Shown: positions 44,045-56,610 of the stretch, in pieces
How the letters are laid out: every line of letters starts with the position of its first letter
Numbering within the stretch: position 1 is the first letter of the stretch
Origin: Edaphochlamys debaryana
Taxonomy: Eukaryota > Chlorophyta > Chlorophyceae > Chlamydomonadales
Direction of reading: 5' to 3'
Length of the DNA: 64,000 nt
Assembly (NCBI GenBank): GCA_016858145.1
Contig: JAEHOE010000005.1
Coordinates: forward strand, 496,001-560,000
Translations under genes and position numbers: made by a program
Notes under the pieces: model-generated
The model's database searches: none
Seen by the model: only the letters and a program-made list of their open reading frames with translations
What the model was told of the DNA's origin: nothing

Positions 44045-47000
44045 TTACTGGGCCGGCGCAGCCTCGGTCTTGAGGACCGGCGGCAGAGCGACCAGCGGCG
44101 CCGGCGGAGGCACGTTCAGGTCCGGCGGCGCTGACAGCGGCCCTGCAGCCGTCAGCTGCTGCTGCGCGAGCGCTGCGAGGATGGCCGCTGACGACGGCAT
44201 GCCCATGCCCACGGCCGAGAGCGCGCTCAGCCCGTTGGCGCCCGCGCCCATACCCAAGCCCGAGCCCACGCCCAGGCCCGCGGAGGAGCCGCCGGCGCCC
44301 GCCAGCGACTGCTGCAGCAGCTGCGACATGAGGATCTGCTGCTGCAGCTGCTGCTGCTGGACGAGCAGATCAGCAGCGCTGCTGGGCACGCCCGGCAACC
44401 CGTGCACGCCCGGGGGTCCCGCGAGAAGCGCCGCGGGGTTGAGCCCCGCCGCCAGGACCGGCGGCAGCCCGGCCGCCAGCGCCGCCGCGGTCGCTGCGCT
44501 GGGCCCGCCGGCCGTCGGCGACACGCCGCCCGACGCCGTCTCCAGCATCGACGTGACCTCCCGCAGGCTGTTGTGCGCGCCCACGCTGGACGCCTGCTGC
44601 AGCCCGCCGCCGCCGCCGTTCTGCTGGGAGTCGTTGGCCGAGGTGGTGCGCCCGCTGCCCGCCCCGTCGCCGCCTCCGCTGCCGGCGCCGGCGCCCGTGC
44701 CCGGGCCGCGCATGCGCTGCTCCACCTGCCGCTGCTGGTACTCCTTCTTGAAGTTGCTCTGGCGCAGGCGCTTGATGTCCTCCTCCACCTCCAGGCACGG
44801 GTTCTCGTAGATGGCGCGCTTGAACTGCTCGATCTCGGCCAGGATGTCGTTGATGACCTGGCAACGTACGGCAACGGCGGCCGCGAAGGGCAGCAGCGGA
44901 GCGCGTCAGTGCCAGGGGGCAGCACAAGACAAGGCAAGGCGGCAAGCGAGCATTCGTCTGTATTCGAGGAACTGTTAGGCCAACCTGTTTCCAAACGAGC
45001 ACCTGTACACTGCCCCTACCGCTACCGCTGCCGCCCGCACGCGCACCTCCTTGGTCGCCGGCTCCGTGAGCGCCCGCTCGTTGAGGCTCTCGATCAGCTT
45101 GTCCATGGACTTGAGCTTGCGGCTGGGCCAGCGCGGGATGCCCAGCGTGCGGCAGTGCTCCTTGAGCTTAGTCATGCCGATGCCCAGCTCGCGGGCCGCC
45201 TCCTCAATGTTCAGGTGGTACACCTGCGGTAGGGAGGGGCGCGGAGGAAGGCGGGTGGAAGGTAGGAGGTTGGTTGGAAGGCGGCGCGGTGCAGGCGTGG
45301 TGGGCAGGGACGGGGCTTGAGCGGGGCACGGTAAGGCCTCGAGCGCCTGAGCAAGGCTAGTGTGGGCATTCCTCCGTCGCGACACCATCCCACCTGCTGC
45401 AGGCGCTCCTTGGTGATTGAGGCGATGCGCGCGCACACACCGTTGCGGGCACTCGCACGGCTGCGGGGAAAGGTGGTATTGGGCGCATAGCAGGGTCAGC
45501 CGCTCGTGCGAACCTCATGCATTCACACCCAAGCGGCAGCACTGCACTGCCCAGTAGGTGGCCCCCGCGTCCCGCTACACCCCGCTACGCCCACCTCGAC
45601 AGCTTGTCCGGGTCCTGGCGGGAGGAGCCTCCGCCGCCGCTCTTCTCCCCGCCGGACGCGGAGCCGCCGCGGCCGCCGCGCTGCTGCGCCGAGGCCTTGA
45701 GCACTGCCCGGTAGCGGTCGGTGAGGCTGCGCCCGCCCGAGCTGCCGCCGCCCCCGCTATCGTCGTTGTCGTTGCTGCCGTCCCCCATGTCATCATCATC
45801 ATAGTCCTCATTGCCGCGGCGAGAGTTGCAGTTGCTGTTGCCGTTGCCCTCGGGGTCGGCGCTGCCCTCTCGGCCCTCGGGCGCGGGCTGCGACTCCGCC
45901 ATACGCAGCGGCATGGACCCGGCCCCGCGCAGCTGAGGGCCGCCGGCCGCGGGCGCAGAGGTCATGCCCGCGAGGCTGGCCCGCCCGCCCGCCTCACGTC
46001 CGCCCTGCAACCCCAGCAGCGCAGGCGCGATGCGCTCCCACGGCCCCGCACCCGAGCCAGACGCCAAGGACTGGGAGCGGTGCCGGGTCAGCGACGCGAT
46101 CTCGCCCGCAGGCGCGGCAGTGGCAACCGAGCCGTCCTCCCCTGGGGCGCCACCCGCCGCCTGGCCTGCAGCCCCCGCCCCGTTGGCTACGCCCGCGCCC
46201 CCTGGCCGTGGGCCCGCCAGCCCCTCCAGCATGGCCGCTGCCTCCGCCAGCTGAGCCAGCCCGGCCGAGGCCTTCGTCTCGGGCTTGGCACCCGGGCCCC
46301 AGGGCCCAGGAGCAGCTCCTCCCTGGGCGCCGTCCTCCCCCGCAGCCCCCGCACTTGCGCCACCGTTGACGGCAGGTGGGTCCACCAGAGCGAACGCAGA
46401 GGCAGCCGCAGGGCCGGCCAGGGAGCCCCGTCGTGACGCCGGGCTGGTGCTGACGTCAGCCGAGGCCGCCCGGGCCAGGCTGAGGTTGCGGCTGCCCTTG
46501 GGCGCCGGCGAGCGGGCCGAGCGGCGGCCGGTGGTGACGGAGCACCCTGGCAGCCATTCACCTGGCAGCGGTTGCGAGGAGACGCTTGAAAACGCCGACT
46601 TCAGACTGACATTGCCTCCCGGCCCGTTGCCGGCGGGGCCGTTGCTCGGCAGCCCGTTGCCGGCAGGCCCGTTGGCCACCCCGGCCTCGCCCATGGCGCC
46701 GCTGACGCTGAAGCGCCCCGCTGGCTTCGCAAAGGGCGAGAGAGGCGTCACCGAGATGGGTGCTGGCGGAGGATCCTGCTTGGCCGGTGCCGCCTGTTGC
46801 TCCCCGGCATTGGGGCCCATGCGCGCGGCGGCATCAGTGGGGCCCGGCTGAAGCACCTGCATAGAGAGCAGGCGCGCACACATGCCACCGTCAAGCAAAC
46901 CAGGTATGCAAACCGCCGGCCCTCTCATCCGTAACCCAGGCTGCGCGGTCTGCCGCTATCAGTATGACCTGAGGGGGACATGCAATATATAACAAGCACC

Positions 47001-47675
47001 CGGTCTCACCGCGGCTTCGCTGGATCGCGCCTCGCCACCGGAGTCGCTCCTGAGGCGCTTGAAGTCCGGGGCTTCTGCGCCGTTGGCGTCAGAGCTGTCT
47101 GCCAGGGACGGCAGCTCACGCTTCAGTGGGCCGCTGCCCTCCAGGGGCTCCACCTTTGGCGACGGTTCCGCTGCCAGCGACAGAGGATCCGGTGCTGCTG
47201 CCCCAACAAGGGCGCTGAACGCCGTCTCAGGCAGTTGCGCAGGTGCCGAGGGCTGCGTCGCGAGCCGTGGGCGGACGCCAGCAGACAGAAGTGCAGCGCG
47301 AGCCACCTCCTTCAGCCGAGAGGTGGCGAGCAGGGGTCCGTCCGTGGGCGCGCGCCTGGCAGCCATTTCGGCTGCTTGCTGAGGCGTAAACGCGGTCAGC
47401 GGGTCCACGACCAGACTGGGGCCCGTGGGAGCCGCTGGGATGGCCGCAGGCGGAAAGCTGGGACCGAGGAGAACTGGCCCCTCGACTTCCTGTCGCCGCG
47501 AGCCCGGAAGAGGCTGCGCGAACATTTGTGGCACTTGGAGTACGCCTGCCAGCTGGGCCAGACCCGCTGGGAGCGCGTCACCCAGAAAATGCAGCGCCGG
47601 GGCAGCATGAGCCAGGGCAGCGAGGTTTCCCGGTGTGTCCGCTCCGACATATGCGGTCATCCCTGTAGCCTCCAT
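44045..47675 (-). CDS. RWP-RK domain transcription factor
   Basis: RWP-RK proteins regulate nitrogen responses and sexual or gametic programmes in green algae. Exons on the minus strand are 47675-47010, 46856-45595, 45460-45394, 45223-45047 and 44857-44045, giving 994 residues. The DNA-binding domain lies at about 648-715: ARIASITKERLQQVYHLN, IEEAARELGIGMTKLKEH, and the name-giving RWPSRKLKS at 696-704. A charged helical segment (about 726-775, EVEEDIKRLRQSNFKKEYQQ) follows and may dimerise. The N-terminal 640 residues and the C-terminal 210 are low-complexity and probably disordered. A Gln-rich stretch (VQQQQLQQQILMSQLLQQ) and the motif DLNVPP at 970-975 stand out; the latter fits the DLNxxP repression motif of plants. 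I see no PB1 or GAF domain, so it is not NLP-like. The pathway cannot be told from sequence. Confidence 0.9.
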
Positions 47676-48386
47676 CGCGCATCACAGGCGGGTCAAACGG
47701 CACCTGTCGCGAAAAAGAGCCGGGGAGCCGGCGAGGCAGGCTAAGCGACACGGGCAGCGCGAGGAGGCCCGGAATCCCAAGATCTGCGGTCTGATGGTGA
47801 CATGTTGATATGGAGCCCAAGCCAGCATTCGGGGAAGGCAGCCAGGCGGCAGCCAGCAAGGGGGCAGAGGGACGGACGCCCAACCTGACCCCGCGCGGAC
47901 CGGCCATATCTGCTCACCTTCAAGCACTCCTGAGGTCAGAAGACACGTTACCGGGTCGGGCACATTTCGGCTGGTACCCCAACTGGGCGCGGAAGAGGAA
48001 GAATGCTGTCTCGCGTCTCAGCGCGCAGGCGAGCTGGAGTAGGCCCCAGCGCCGTGCGCCGGGGCTCGAATCTGCTTCGCAGACGCCTTGGAGGGCACTT
48101 GCGGGCTGCAGAGGGCGCCTATCGCAGAGTTGACGGCGGGGAAGTTTGGAGACTTGCGCGACCGAGGCCTGGCACCCCACTTGCCCGCGTGCGTCGCGTC
48201 TGTGTGCCGAAGAGTCAGCGAAGTGTATACCAAATAGGCGAGGTCAGGCGCACGCTGAGCTTCGGGGGTGGGGCCGCGACCGTCGCTCTGCCTCCTGCCC
48301 CCGCGGAGATGGCATGGACGCATGGACCGCGCGTCTTGGGTCGGCCACGCAACGCCTGTTCGTTATCACCCTGCTAAACTGCAGCC
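47676..48386. promoter_or_regulatory. Divergent promoter: RWP-RK factor / DUF1995 protein
   Basis: This 711-base spacer lies between opposing ATGs. All but the first 90 bases are duplicated at 56611-57895, upstream of a truncated gene copy. Confidence 0.6.
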
Positions 48387-48462
48387 ATGTCGCTACTCCA
48401 AGGACGTGTTTCTGGGCGCGCACAGGCTGGTCCGCTTGCACCATGCGCGCTGCCGAGCGGAG
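47766..48462 (+). repeat. Segmental duplication, copy 1 (uninterrupted)
   Basis: This block of about 697 bases contains the DUF1995 promoter and its first 25 codons. It is nearly identical to 56611-57971 once the insertion there is removed. Differences include a few substitutions and an 11-base indel near 48085. The similarity stops sharply after CCGAGCGGAG. It holds the single GCGGACC (47895-47901) that is the empty target site of the element in copy 2. Confidence 0.92.
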
Positions 48463-51109
48463 TGCGCTGCTTCCGCGCGTCCCGCCCCTATAGCCGGTCC
48501 CACCCCCAACAACTGCAGCGTTCGTCAGATGAGCGGTCTGGATTTGCTGTTGTGCGCGCCGAGGCGCCCAGCGACCCCAGCTCCAGCGGTCGCGCGAGCA
48601 CCCTGGACAAGTCCGCCGGGCGGATGACCTACAAGCCCCTATCCTACTCAGAGATGGTGGATGACGCGATGGAGTCTATCTCTGCCGCGATCAAGGACGG
48701 TATCCGCCGGCAAGAGGTGGAGTTTCCGCCTCTGCCTACATCCATCGACGGTGCGCTGCAGCGAGCCCGCTTTCGGGGCCGCTGGGAGCTGGTGCTTCAA
48801 ACGGGGATGCCTTATAGCCTGCGGCACGCGGGGCGGTGGCAGTATGTCGACCCCTTCGTGTGGCGGAGCAAGGCCCCAACCACACACACACGCAGGGGCG
48901 GGGAAAGGTGCCCCCAACCCCTCCCAACCACTGAATGCGCCGCCCGTGACCCCTTCTGCTACGCGTTCTGTATTGCCGTAGGCTACAAGGGAGCGTCGGA
49001 TATGTACATCGACTCGAACACGCAGCTGGCTCTGGCGGGTGCCCGCAAGGTGCGCGGGGATGCTCCTCGCCTTCTCCAACCGGCAGGCGTGCGGCCCTTG
49101 ATCCCTGCTAGCTTACTCCTCGCGGAGTTGCGTCAACAGCGACTGGAATCGTGAGCCACAACTCCTGATTAGTCTCTCCTTAGCTCGCCTTCCGGCCTCC
49201 CGTTGCCCCCCTCGACGTCCTCTCGTGCAGCTCGCCGCGAAGGGGCGGAAGGTGCACCTCGTGCTCCCAGACGGCGGGGAGTTCAACCGCACCATCAAAG
49301 TGTAAGTGCTGCAACAGGCAAGCTCACTCCGGTCGGCTTGACTAGGGCACTTGTTGGTGGAGACAGCGGCCAAGATAGCGGAGACGCGCATGGGCCGGGT
49401 CGTGTGGGCCGGGTTGCGTGAATCTCCTTGTTAGGCTGCGGCGGCGAGGCTTCGAAATCCACACAGTGCTACTAGATTATCAGCACGGATCATCCCCTCG
49501 CAGGTTCAAGAACTCCCTGGAGCTGGCGGAGGGTGTGACGTTGGGCCACCTGCAGGAGGGCAACCCGCCCTACTTCCTGGCGGGTCTCTTTGGCGGCATC
49601 CCTAAGATCGACAGCACGGAGGCGGGCGAGCGCGCTGACACCTATATCTTCATTAACGCCACCTGCGTGGAGCTCATGAACGTGCGCGAGTACATCGAGA
49701 AGGTAAGCGGACGGGAGAGCGGCCAGGGGCGGAGCAGCGGCAGCGCGGCAGGCGAGCAACCGCCGAGGGCGAGGGTAGAAAGGACGTGGGGTGGGCAGCA
49801 ACGACCGTGGGGGGCACTTTGCGCAGCCGAGGTGCAATGAGTGGAGGACTGTTTGACATGGACAGCAGCAAGGGGGTGGTCAGCGGACGGACAAGTTGGG
49901 CTCTGGGGTATAAGGCGGGGCGACTGATGCTGGCCCAGCTGCTCCGTTGTCAAGCTACGCCCAAGGTTTAGCTCGGATGACTCGGCCTTGCCCTGGTGGC
50001 AACTTGCGGGTAGATCCAGATGGGCGCAAAGCCTCACATGGGGGCTCTGCGCAGCCGGAGTCAGCGGCCTTGCCGAACGGACCTATGCATTCGCTGAACG
50101 GCCTCCAACATCCGGAAGGCCTTGCAGTTTCGAAATGGGCCCAGGAGCCGCAAGTGGACTCCGGCTGTGTGCCGTGGTCTGGACCGAACGCTGGCTCGTG
50201 CGGCCGTGCACGACCCATATGGGCCCCCACCTGACGGCGCCCGCTGCCCACTACACACCAGATCCCCACCACCCATGCCCGCCGCCCCTCCCGCGCATGG
50301 CCCTGTGCCCCCGCAGTTCACGGCCGATCAAGCCAGGGACAAGGTGTTCGTGCTGTGGAACCTGGAGCTGGACACGCTCCGCGGCGACCTGGGCCTGCCC
50401 GCCTTCCCGCCCAAGGAGCTGCAGTACAACTTCCTGTCCACCTTCCGCCCCGTCTTCTACGTGCGCGCGCGCGACTACTCCAAGAGCGTGCCCGTGCCGC
50501 CCTTCATTGTCAACTACAGCGGGGCGCTCTTCCGGGAATACCCGGGGCCGTGGCAGGTGCGCTACCTAGTTACCCTCGGGCTTGAACGTCTGTGGCAGCC
50601 AAATTGTGTACTGAATGGGAGCCACGCGATCAGGGAGACGCACAGGCAGCTGGGCTCGGGCCCTGCCGTCGGTTACATCAAGCTGATTACTGCGGACGCC
50701 ACCTTGTGCCTGCTCAGGTGATGCTCAAGCAGGACGGTGGCGAGTACGCCTGCATCGCTGAGGACCGCGCCCGCTACAACCTGGGTGCGTATGGGCGGCG
50801 CCTGGGAAGCGGGCACGAAAGGCGTCAAGGGGTCTAGTTGTATGGTGGAGCTGCCGATAGTGTTGTTCCGCGCAGCGAGGACACTTCCCACCCACCACTC
50901 CCCTGTGAGACTGGCCGATGACGCCAGCCCCGCGACGCTTCCCTCCCTGGTCCCCCGCAGGTGAGGTCAAGGAGGAGCTGACGGTGGCGATGGGCCTGGC
51001 CACCGAGGAGGAGGGCAGCGTGGCGCAGTTCCTCCGCCGCGGTGTGACGCAGAGCACGTGGTTCGAGGACGACTACGACAAGGAGCAGTTCCATGACTGG
51101 CGGCTCTAA
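48387..51109 (+). CDS. LPA3: LPA3-type DUF1995 plastid protein
   Basis: Exons are 48387-48750, 48982-49049, 49231-49301, 49504-49702, 50317-50556, 50718-50784 and 50961-51109, giving 385 residues with consistent phases. The first 65 residues are a transit peptide rich in Arg, Ser and Ala. The DUF1995 domain fills the rest: [96 protein letters not shown] and [18 protein letters not shown]. In Arabidopsis this family includes LPA3, needed for assembly of photosystem II by helping CP43 accumulate. Function in this alga is inferred from that. The promoter and first 25 codons have a second copy at 56611-57971. A TGTAA lies at 51636. Confidence 0.85.
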
Positions 51110-51842
51110 ACAGCTGGGAGGCGGGAAGGGACTGACTGGGCCGCCTTGGGGATGGTGCGGTGGGGTGGGTTGGGATGCCGAAATGGGTCCCGGGTAGTGT
51201 CCCAACACGCGGGTACGGCTTTTGACATGATGTCCGCGGGATCAGGGCTGCAGGGGGGCCCCGAGAGCGGCCAACAGCAGCTGCCAAGGCCTGGCTGGGA
51301 CTGTGGGAGCGATATTTAAGAGCGCAAGCGTGTTGGGAGACCACTGCTGGGGCTGGCTGACGATGCATCTGCTGATGATGCATATGCTTGACTGAAAGAT
51401 TGAGCGACAACGTGAGACCTGTGACGTCACCAACGGCAACCCACCATCCCGACCGTAAGGAGTCCGCAGCGCCCTGCGTCTGCCTTGGTGTGGTGCCAAA
51501 GGCTCTTGACTCATCTGAGGAGGCGGGTGCGGCGAACATGACCGGCTGTACGCGCAGTGAGCCTGGCAGAGCAGCGGAGGAGGCCGAGCTAGGGCGTGGA
51601 TGGGCGGTGGCGACCCTTGGGCCGACATGTTCTGCTGTAATGTTGCTTGGCCTCCCTCTCTCGTCAAGCGCGACCTGCACGCCGTGTGATAGAATTATCC
51701 ACACACGCGCGCAGTCTGCGCCTCAACTCTGCGAGGAGCTTGCCGAGCTGTCGGCAGTTTGAAATTGCGAGTTGAGCCTCGATGTCACGCAGCGAGCGCT
51801 AAAACATCACAGTAGTTTCCGCAGCTTACAGTAACATACACC
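51110..51842. other. DUF1995 3' UTR and ARC6-like promoter
   Basis: The TGTAA at 51636-51640 marks the likely end of the DUF1995 transcript. The remaining 200 bases before the ATG at 51843 are AT-richer and should hold the promoter of the next gene. Confidence 0.55.
51636..51640 (+). terminator. TGTAA polyadenylation signal, DUF1995 gene
   Basis: This is the first plus-strand TGTAA after the stop at 51109. Confidence 0.6.
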
Positions 51843-54800
51843 ATGAAGCCCTGCGTGCTGCGTCAGGCTCCCCTGCACTCACGCGTGGCGCCACCAGCGC
51901 CTCGCCTGGGAGTGTCGCGGCCGCGGCCTGCTCTCCACGTCACACACTTCCGCAAGAGCACCGGGCTCGACCTGCGCGAGGCGACTGTGCAGCTGCCGGT
52001 GGAGGGCCAGCAGGTGCTCGCACGCATTTGGCGCAGTCGGCAGACTTCTTGTCGATTCCGAGGGCCCAGCCTTGACAGCTCCGAGCGCTGAAGAATCCTG
52101 TCGCTGTCTGCGAGAGTCTAAGCCAGCTGTAGAGACTCCCGCCTTGACCTGTCGCCCGTCTGTCGAAATGCTGCGCAGCTGCTCGGGCTTTCGAAGCTTG
52201 AGACGTTCAAGGACAGCGAGCTGAACACACAGTATGAGCAGCTCGTCGTTACGCCAGTGGAGGCGGGCTACAGCGAGGATGCGATCGACTGCAGGCAAGC
52301 TCCCTGCCACCCTGCGGCCTTCCGCACACCACCAACCTCCCCCCCACCCGCTAAGTCCTTGCCCACGGCTGGTTGTCCAGGCTCGAGGCTCTCGACTACA
52401 TTCGGCGCGACCTCATTAGCAGCAAGGGGCGCGCCAGGGACAACCGTGACCTGGTCATCCCTTCTCACCTGCTGCCGGGCGTAATCGCGCTCATGACTGA
52501 GGTGAGGGGCGTGGTTCACAATGCTCCCCTCTTAAGGCGTTTGAACAAGGGGAGGGGAGGGAGCGTTCGAGGGACCTTAGCACGGGCACGAGCTAACCGG
52601 CTAGAGCCGGGACCCGTGGCTGTGTATGTAGTAGGATTGGACTTGCACCGTATGCCTGGGACCGCCCACCTACAGACAGCCAGCGACGGGGCGCTCTGCT
52701 CCTGCATTCCCAGCCCTCAGCATGGCAGTTCGCACTGCTGCTTGCAGGTGGGCGAGAACGAGCTGGCTATCGCCCTAGCCACGGACCTGCTGGAGTCGGG
52801 TGAGCCCATCTCGAACATCACGCGGCGGGACCTGTACATGAGCCTGGCGATGGCCAACTGCGGCCTCGCCGGCGAGATCCTGGAGGGCGGCAGCCCGCAG
52901 GTGCGCCTCGAGGGGGCAGAGCGGATCTGGGGCAAGGCAACCAGCCTGGGCAACTAGGGGCTGTGTAGCGGCCTGATCTTTGCCATAACCCAGTGTTGCT
53001 GTCAGCTCAGAGCTAGTAACTTCATCTCCCTTACAGCTACGTATGCACCGACCAACACGTTTCTGTTGCCTCGACGCGGTGTTGTGTGCACAGGTGGGGC
53101 AGGGCTGCGCCTACCTCGAGGCAGCCCTGCAGCACCTCGAGTTGGCGGGCGAGCCGCCCCTGGCCCCCGCCCTGGCCAACCAGATCCGCCAGGGCCTGTC
53201 CTCGCTCCGCTTCCAGGGCGCCATGGACACGGTGAGGCAGCCGAGATCGAACCTGTGCCAAACGCAACACAAGCAGTCATTAGAAGTCATTAGCGGTCCG
53301 GGGAAGCAGGCCCAGCAGGGGAGGACGTAGCCTTGCTGGCCAGTAGCGAGCATCTGGTGTGTGGGCTGAGGTTGCGCGCTTCCTTGATTGTCCCATGGCC
53401 TTAGGGCCAGTAACAAAAATGCTGTCTTGGTGGGCTGCCCGTACCTTGGACATGCTGTCCTCTCTCGCCCCGCGTGCCTCCTCGTGCGGCATACACTTTG
53501 AGCTGTGTTGCTGCGACTTGGGGCTGCCTTCGACTTGGCCATGCTGTCCACTCTTACCCACAGCTGAGTGGGCCCACCGGCCCTGCCAACGTTGACCAGC
53601 GCAAGCGCGCCCTGCGTGTCATGCGTGACGCCATCCGCGCTCAGTCGCACGCAACGCAGCCCGCCGCGGACACGCGGAGCCCCCTGAGCCTGGCGGTGGG
53701 TGGCGTGCGTGCGGCCGTGGCCCCGGCCTTCGGCGGCAGCGCGGCCCATGCGCCCGCGGCCCCCGCCCCCCAGCCCAGCCCCAGCAACGCCCCCATCACG
53801 CAAGACACCATGGAGACGCTCATGGGCAACCTCACCTGCGAGGAGGTCGTCAACCTGCTCGAGTGGGAGCAGGTGGCGCGCCACCCGGGGGCGCACTCGT
53901 GGTGAGCGTCTTGGGCTCTGCCGGCCTCGGGCTCAAGCGTACGGCTTTGCCTTCTTTGGACACGACCGATGGCAAGATCTGACGGGTCCCGTGGCGTCCT
54001 TACCTGCCCAAAGGCTTTACCCCGGGCTGCTGGAGGCGGTGGCGGTGGCGCACATCGTGCACGGCTTCGTGTGCCGCCAGCCGGCCTACGTCAAGATGGC
54101 CCTCAGCCTGGTGCAGGTGAGGAGTCGCGAGGGGACATATTCTTGCCCGCAGCGCTGTTCTGGCCTGGCCTTGAGCAGATCCCCTTGCCTCGCGTCTCTT
54201 CCGCAAGCTGACTCGTCAGCTCCCCCGCTTTCCGCCGTACGCCCATGTCAATCTGATGCAGCAACTGCCGTCCACGGCGGACCTGCTGGTGGTGGAGGCG
54301 GTGTGCCACGTGCTGCTGGGCGCTGTCAACCAGGCTGCCGCGGCGCTGCAGCAGGCGGAGGCCTCCGCCAAGTCAAGCGGCGCCTCCGCGGCGGCGCCGG
54401 ACGTGGCCGGCGGCGCGCTGCCCGCGAGCCGCGACGCGTACCGGTTCGTGGTGGCGCGTTCGCAGGGCGGTGACGTCGACGACGGCCTCCTGCCCGGGCT
54501 GTGCCTCCTGACGGAGCGCTGGATGTCGCAGGTGCGTGCCTTCATCCCGCCCTCCTCCGATCGTCACACCCCTCCTCTAAACGGCGCTATAGCCCAGCCG
54601 CAGCTCGCATCAAGCCCCTCTCACGCTGTTACCCTCGCCGGTCGCAGGCTGCGTTCCCCTTCTTCCGGGACACCGCTGGCCCCACCGCCTCGTCCGTGTC
54701 GCTGGTGGCCTACTTCGACGACACCCGCGTGGAGACACTGCTGACCGTGTACGACGCCAAGAGCGGCGGCCAGCTGGCGGAGACCATCAACGAGGCCTTC

Positions 54801-55943
54801 GAGGCCATCCGCAAGGGCCTGCGCAAGGCCGAGGCGGCTGGCCTTCTGGCCATCGGGGCAGGTGCGTGGGCCAGAGGGCTTGGCGCCTAGCGTCAGCGTG
54901 TGCCGTTGTTGCCGGTCCTATTCGGCAGAACCTCGGCTGACGTACGCACCCTCCCTCTCTCTGGCTGGGACTGCAGTTGAGGGCGCGGACGCGTCGGCGG
55001 AGCCCACCCTGGCGCAGCGGCAGAAGCTGTACCGCCTGGTGGGCGGCGGCGTGGCCCTGATCGGCGCCATCGTGGTGGGCCTGATGACGCCCCCCGGGCA
55101 ACGGCTGCTGGGGCGCGGCGAGGGCGCGGCTGTGGCGCTCATGCGCCAGTCGACGCCCCTGCAGCCCCTCATGATCGCCCCCGAGGAGTTTGACGAGGGC
55201 GTGGCGCGCAAGCTCCTGCAGCAGTGGCAGGTGTGTCTGAGCTGGCTGCCATGTTGGAGGCCTGCTGCTTGCTCTCACGGCGAGGCGTGCCTTTTGGGCA
55301 CTGCAGCATGGGCCTTGAGTCCTCCCTTGCTGTGACAGACCATGCTCGGCCCTTGTGTCTGCACACACAAACTCGCCTTTCGTGACCACCCCTGACCACG
55401 GATGCTGCCAAACGCACGTACACCACCGCAGGCGGCCAAGGCGTGGGCCCTGGGCGCATACCACACCACGGACCAGCTCAGCATGATGCTGGCCGAGCCG
55501 CTGCTGGCCGAGACGCTGGACAAGGTGGCCACGCTGCGCAGCCACGGGGCGCACATGCGCTTCAAGCTCATGAAGCTCAAGGTGCGCCCGCGCATAAGAT
55601 CTGCCAGGGGAACCTCCCGCCCGGGAGCACTGAACCTGTACGGGCTGTGCGAATTGTCTGGTAGCTTCTGGGCGGGCTCCAGGTGGCCTCACGCCCTGTC
55701 CTTCTGCCCTTCCACGCACCCCAGGTGGCGGGCATCAAGCGCGTGACGGTCAAGTCGTCGCCCGCGGTGCGCATCTCGGCTGTGGTGGAGGACTGCGCCG
55801 ACCTGCACAACGACGCCGACGGCAAGCCCGTCAACACGTCCCGCCGCAGCTACGACGCCGAGTACCTGGTGGTGCGCGGCAAGGACGGCGTGTGGCGCAT
55901 GAGCAGCACCTCCGTGGTGGAGCACGAGGCGGGGCGCAAGTGA
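51843..55943 (+). CDS. ARC6: ARC6-like plastid-division protein
   Basis: ARC6 spans the inner plastid envelope, tethers FtsZ filaments on the stromal side and recruits outer division proteins through its C-terminus. Exons are 51843-52013, 52179-52294, 52381-52501, 52748-52900, 53094-53231, 53564-53901, 54014-54116, 54262-54531, 54648-54861, 54977-55230, 55432-55581 and 55725-55943, giving 748 residues (about 800 in Arabidopsis). After a transit peptide a degenerate J-like region without HPD begins near 57 (LLGLSKLETFKDSELN, GYSEDAIDCR). Helical repeats follow, then FPFFRDT and LVAYFDDTRVETLL. A transmembrane helix lies at about 562-579, and the IMS domain (AKAWALGAYHTTDQL through SYDAEYLVVRGKDGVWRMSS) ends the protein. 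PARC6/CDP1 is the alternative assignment. The intron after exon 2 starts with GC instead of GT. A TGTAA is at 56423. Confidence 0.86.
52295..52380 (+). other. GC-AG intron in the ARC6-like gene
   Basis: The frame and the protein continue only if exon 2 ends at 52294 before GCAAGC and exon 3 starts at 52381 after CCAG. The donor context AG/GCAAG is the classic consensus for the minor GC-AG class. No GT donor nearby keeps the phase. Confidence 0.75.
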
Positions 55944-56610
55944 AGGGGCTGGAGGGGAGGGCCGTGCCCTTGCGCTACGCTGTAGGCTGTAGTGTGAGTG
56001 TAGAGCCCACCGGGGCCTTGGTGTGCTCTGGGGTATGCCAACAGGGGCTGCGGTCTGTAGGGGTGCTGACATGGGAGGCAGGGGCCGTGGCATGGAGGTA
56101 GCGGGGGCAGAGGAGGACCACGGGATGTTGAGAGGCGGGGCAAGCGCCAAGGGCGGCATCGGCGGCTGCCTCTGCGGAGGGAATTGATGTGAGATGTGAG
56201 CATGTAGGAGAGCAGCATGTGGCGGTATACAACGAGCGGTGCGCAGGTGATGTGATGACAAGGCGTGCGGGCCAAGCAGTACCGGTACTGTTGTGGCGGC
56301 AGCACAACACGGGCGAAGGGGCTGACCAGCACTTGCGGAGGCGCGAGTGGGCGCGGGTAATCTACATACGCATTGTACCAGCAGCCACATCGAGTGGGTA
56401 TGTAGGCTTAAGGATGAAGTGGTGTAAGCAAACGCTACGTCTTGCCTCCTTCCGCCTTACTCCTTGCAACATCTTAGTATTGTAGACGGTAATGGCCGTC
56501 TAGCCTTCGGGCCCTGTTCCATATATGAGCCGGAAGGCGGTCTTCTTGGTCTGCTGCGAACCCAGGACCCTGCTGATCCAGGCCCGCCGTAACCCCCCGT
56601 CCAAGAGCCT
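55944..56610. other. ARC6-like 3' UTR and spacer
   Basis: The TGTAA at 56423-56427 marks the probable transcript end. No gene is supported between it and the duplicated block that starts near 56611. Confidence 0.55.
56423..56427 (+). terminator. TGTAA polyadenylation signal, ARC6-like gene
   Basis: This is the first plus-strand TGTAA after the stop at 55943. Confidence 0.55.

Noticed and set aside
48060..48100. GCTCGAATC resembling a tRNA B box (also at about 57580)
   Set aside because: No acceptor stem, anticodon arm or A box is found around it; it lies in the duplicated promoter.
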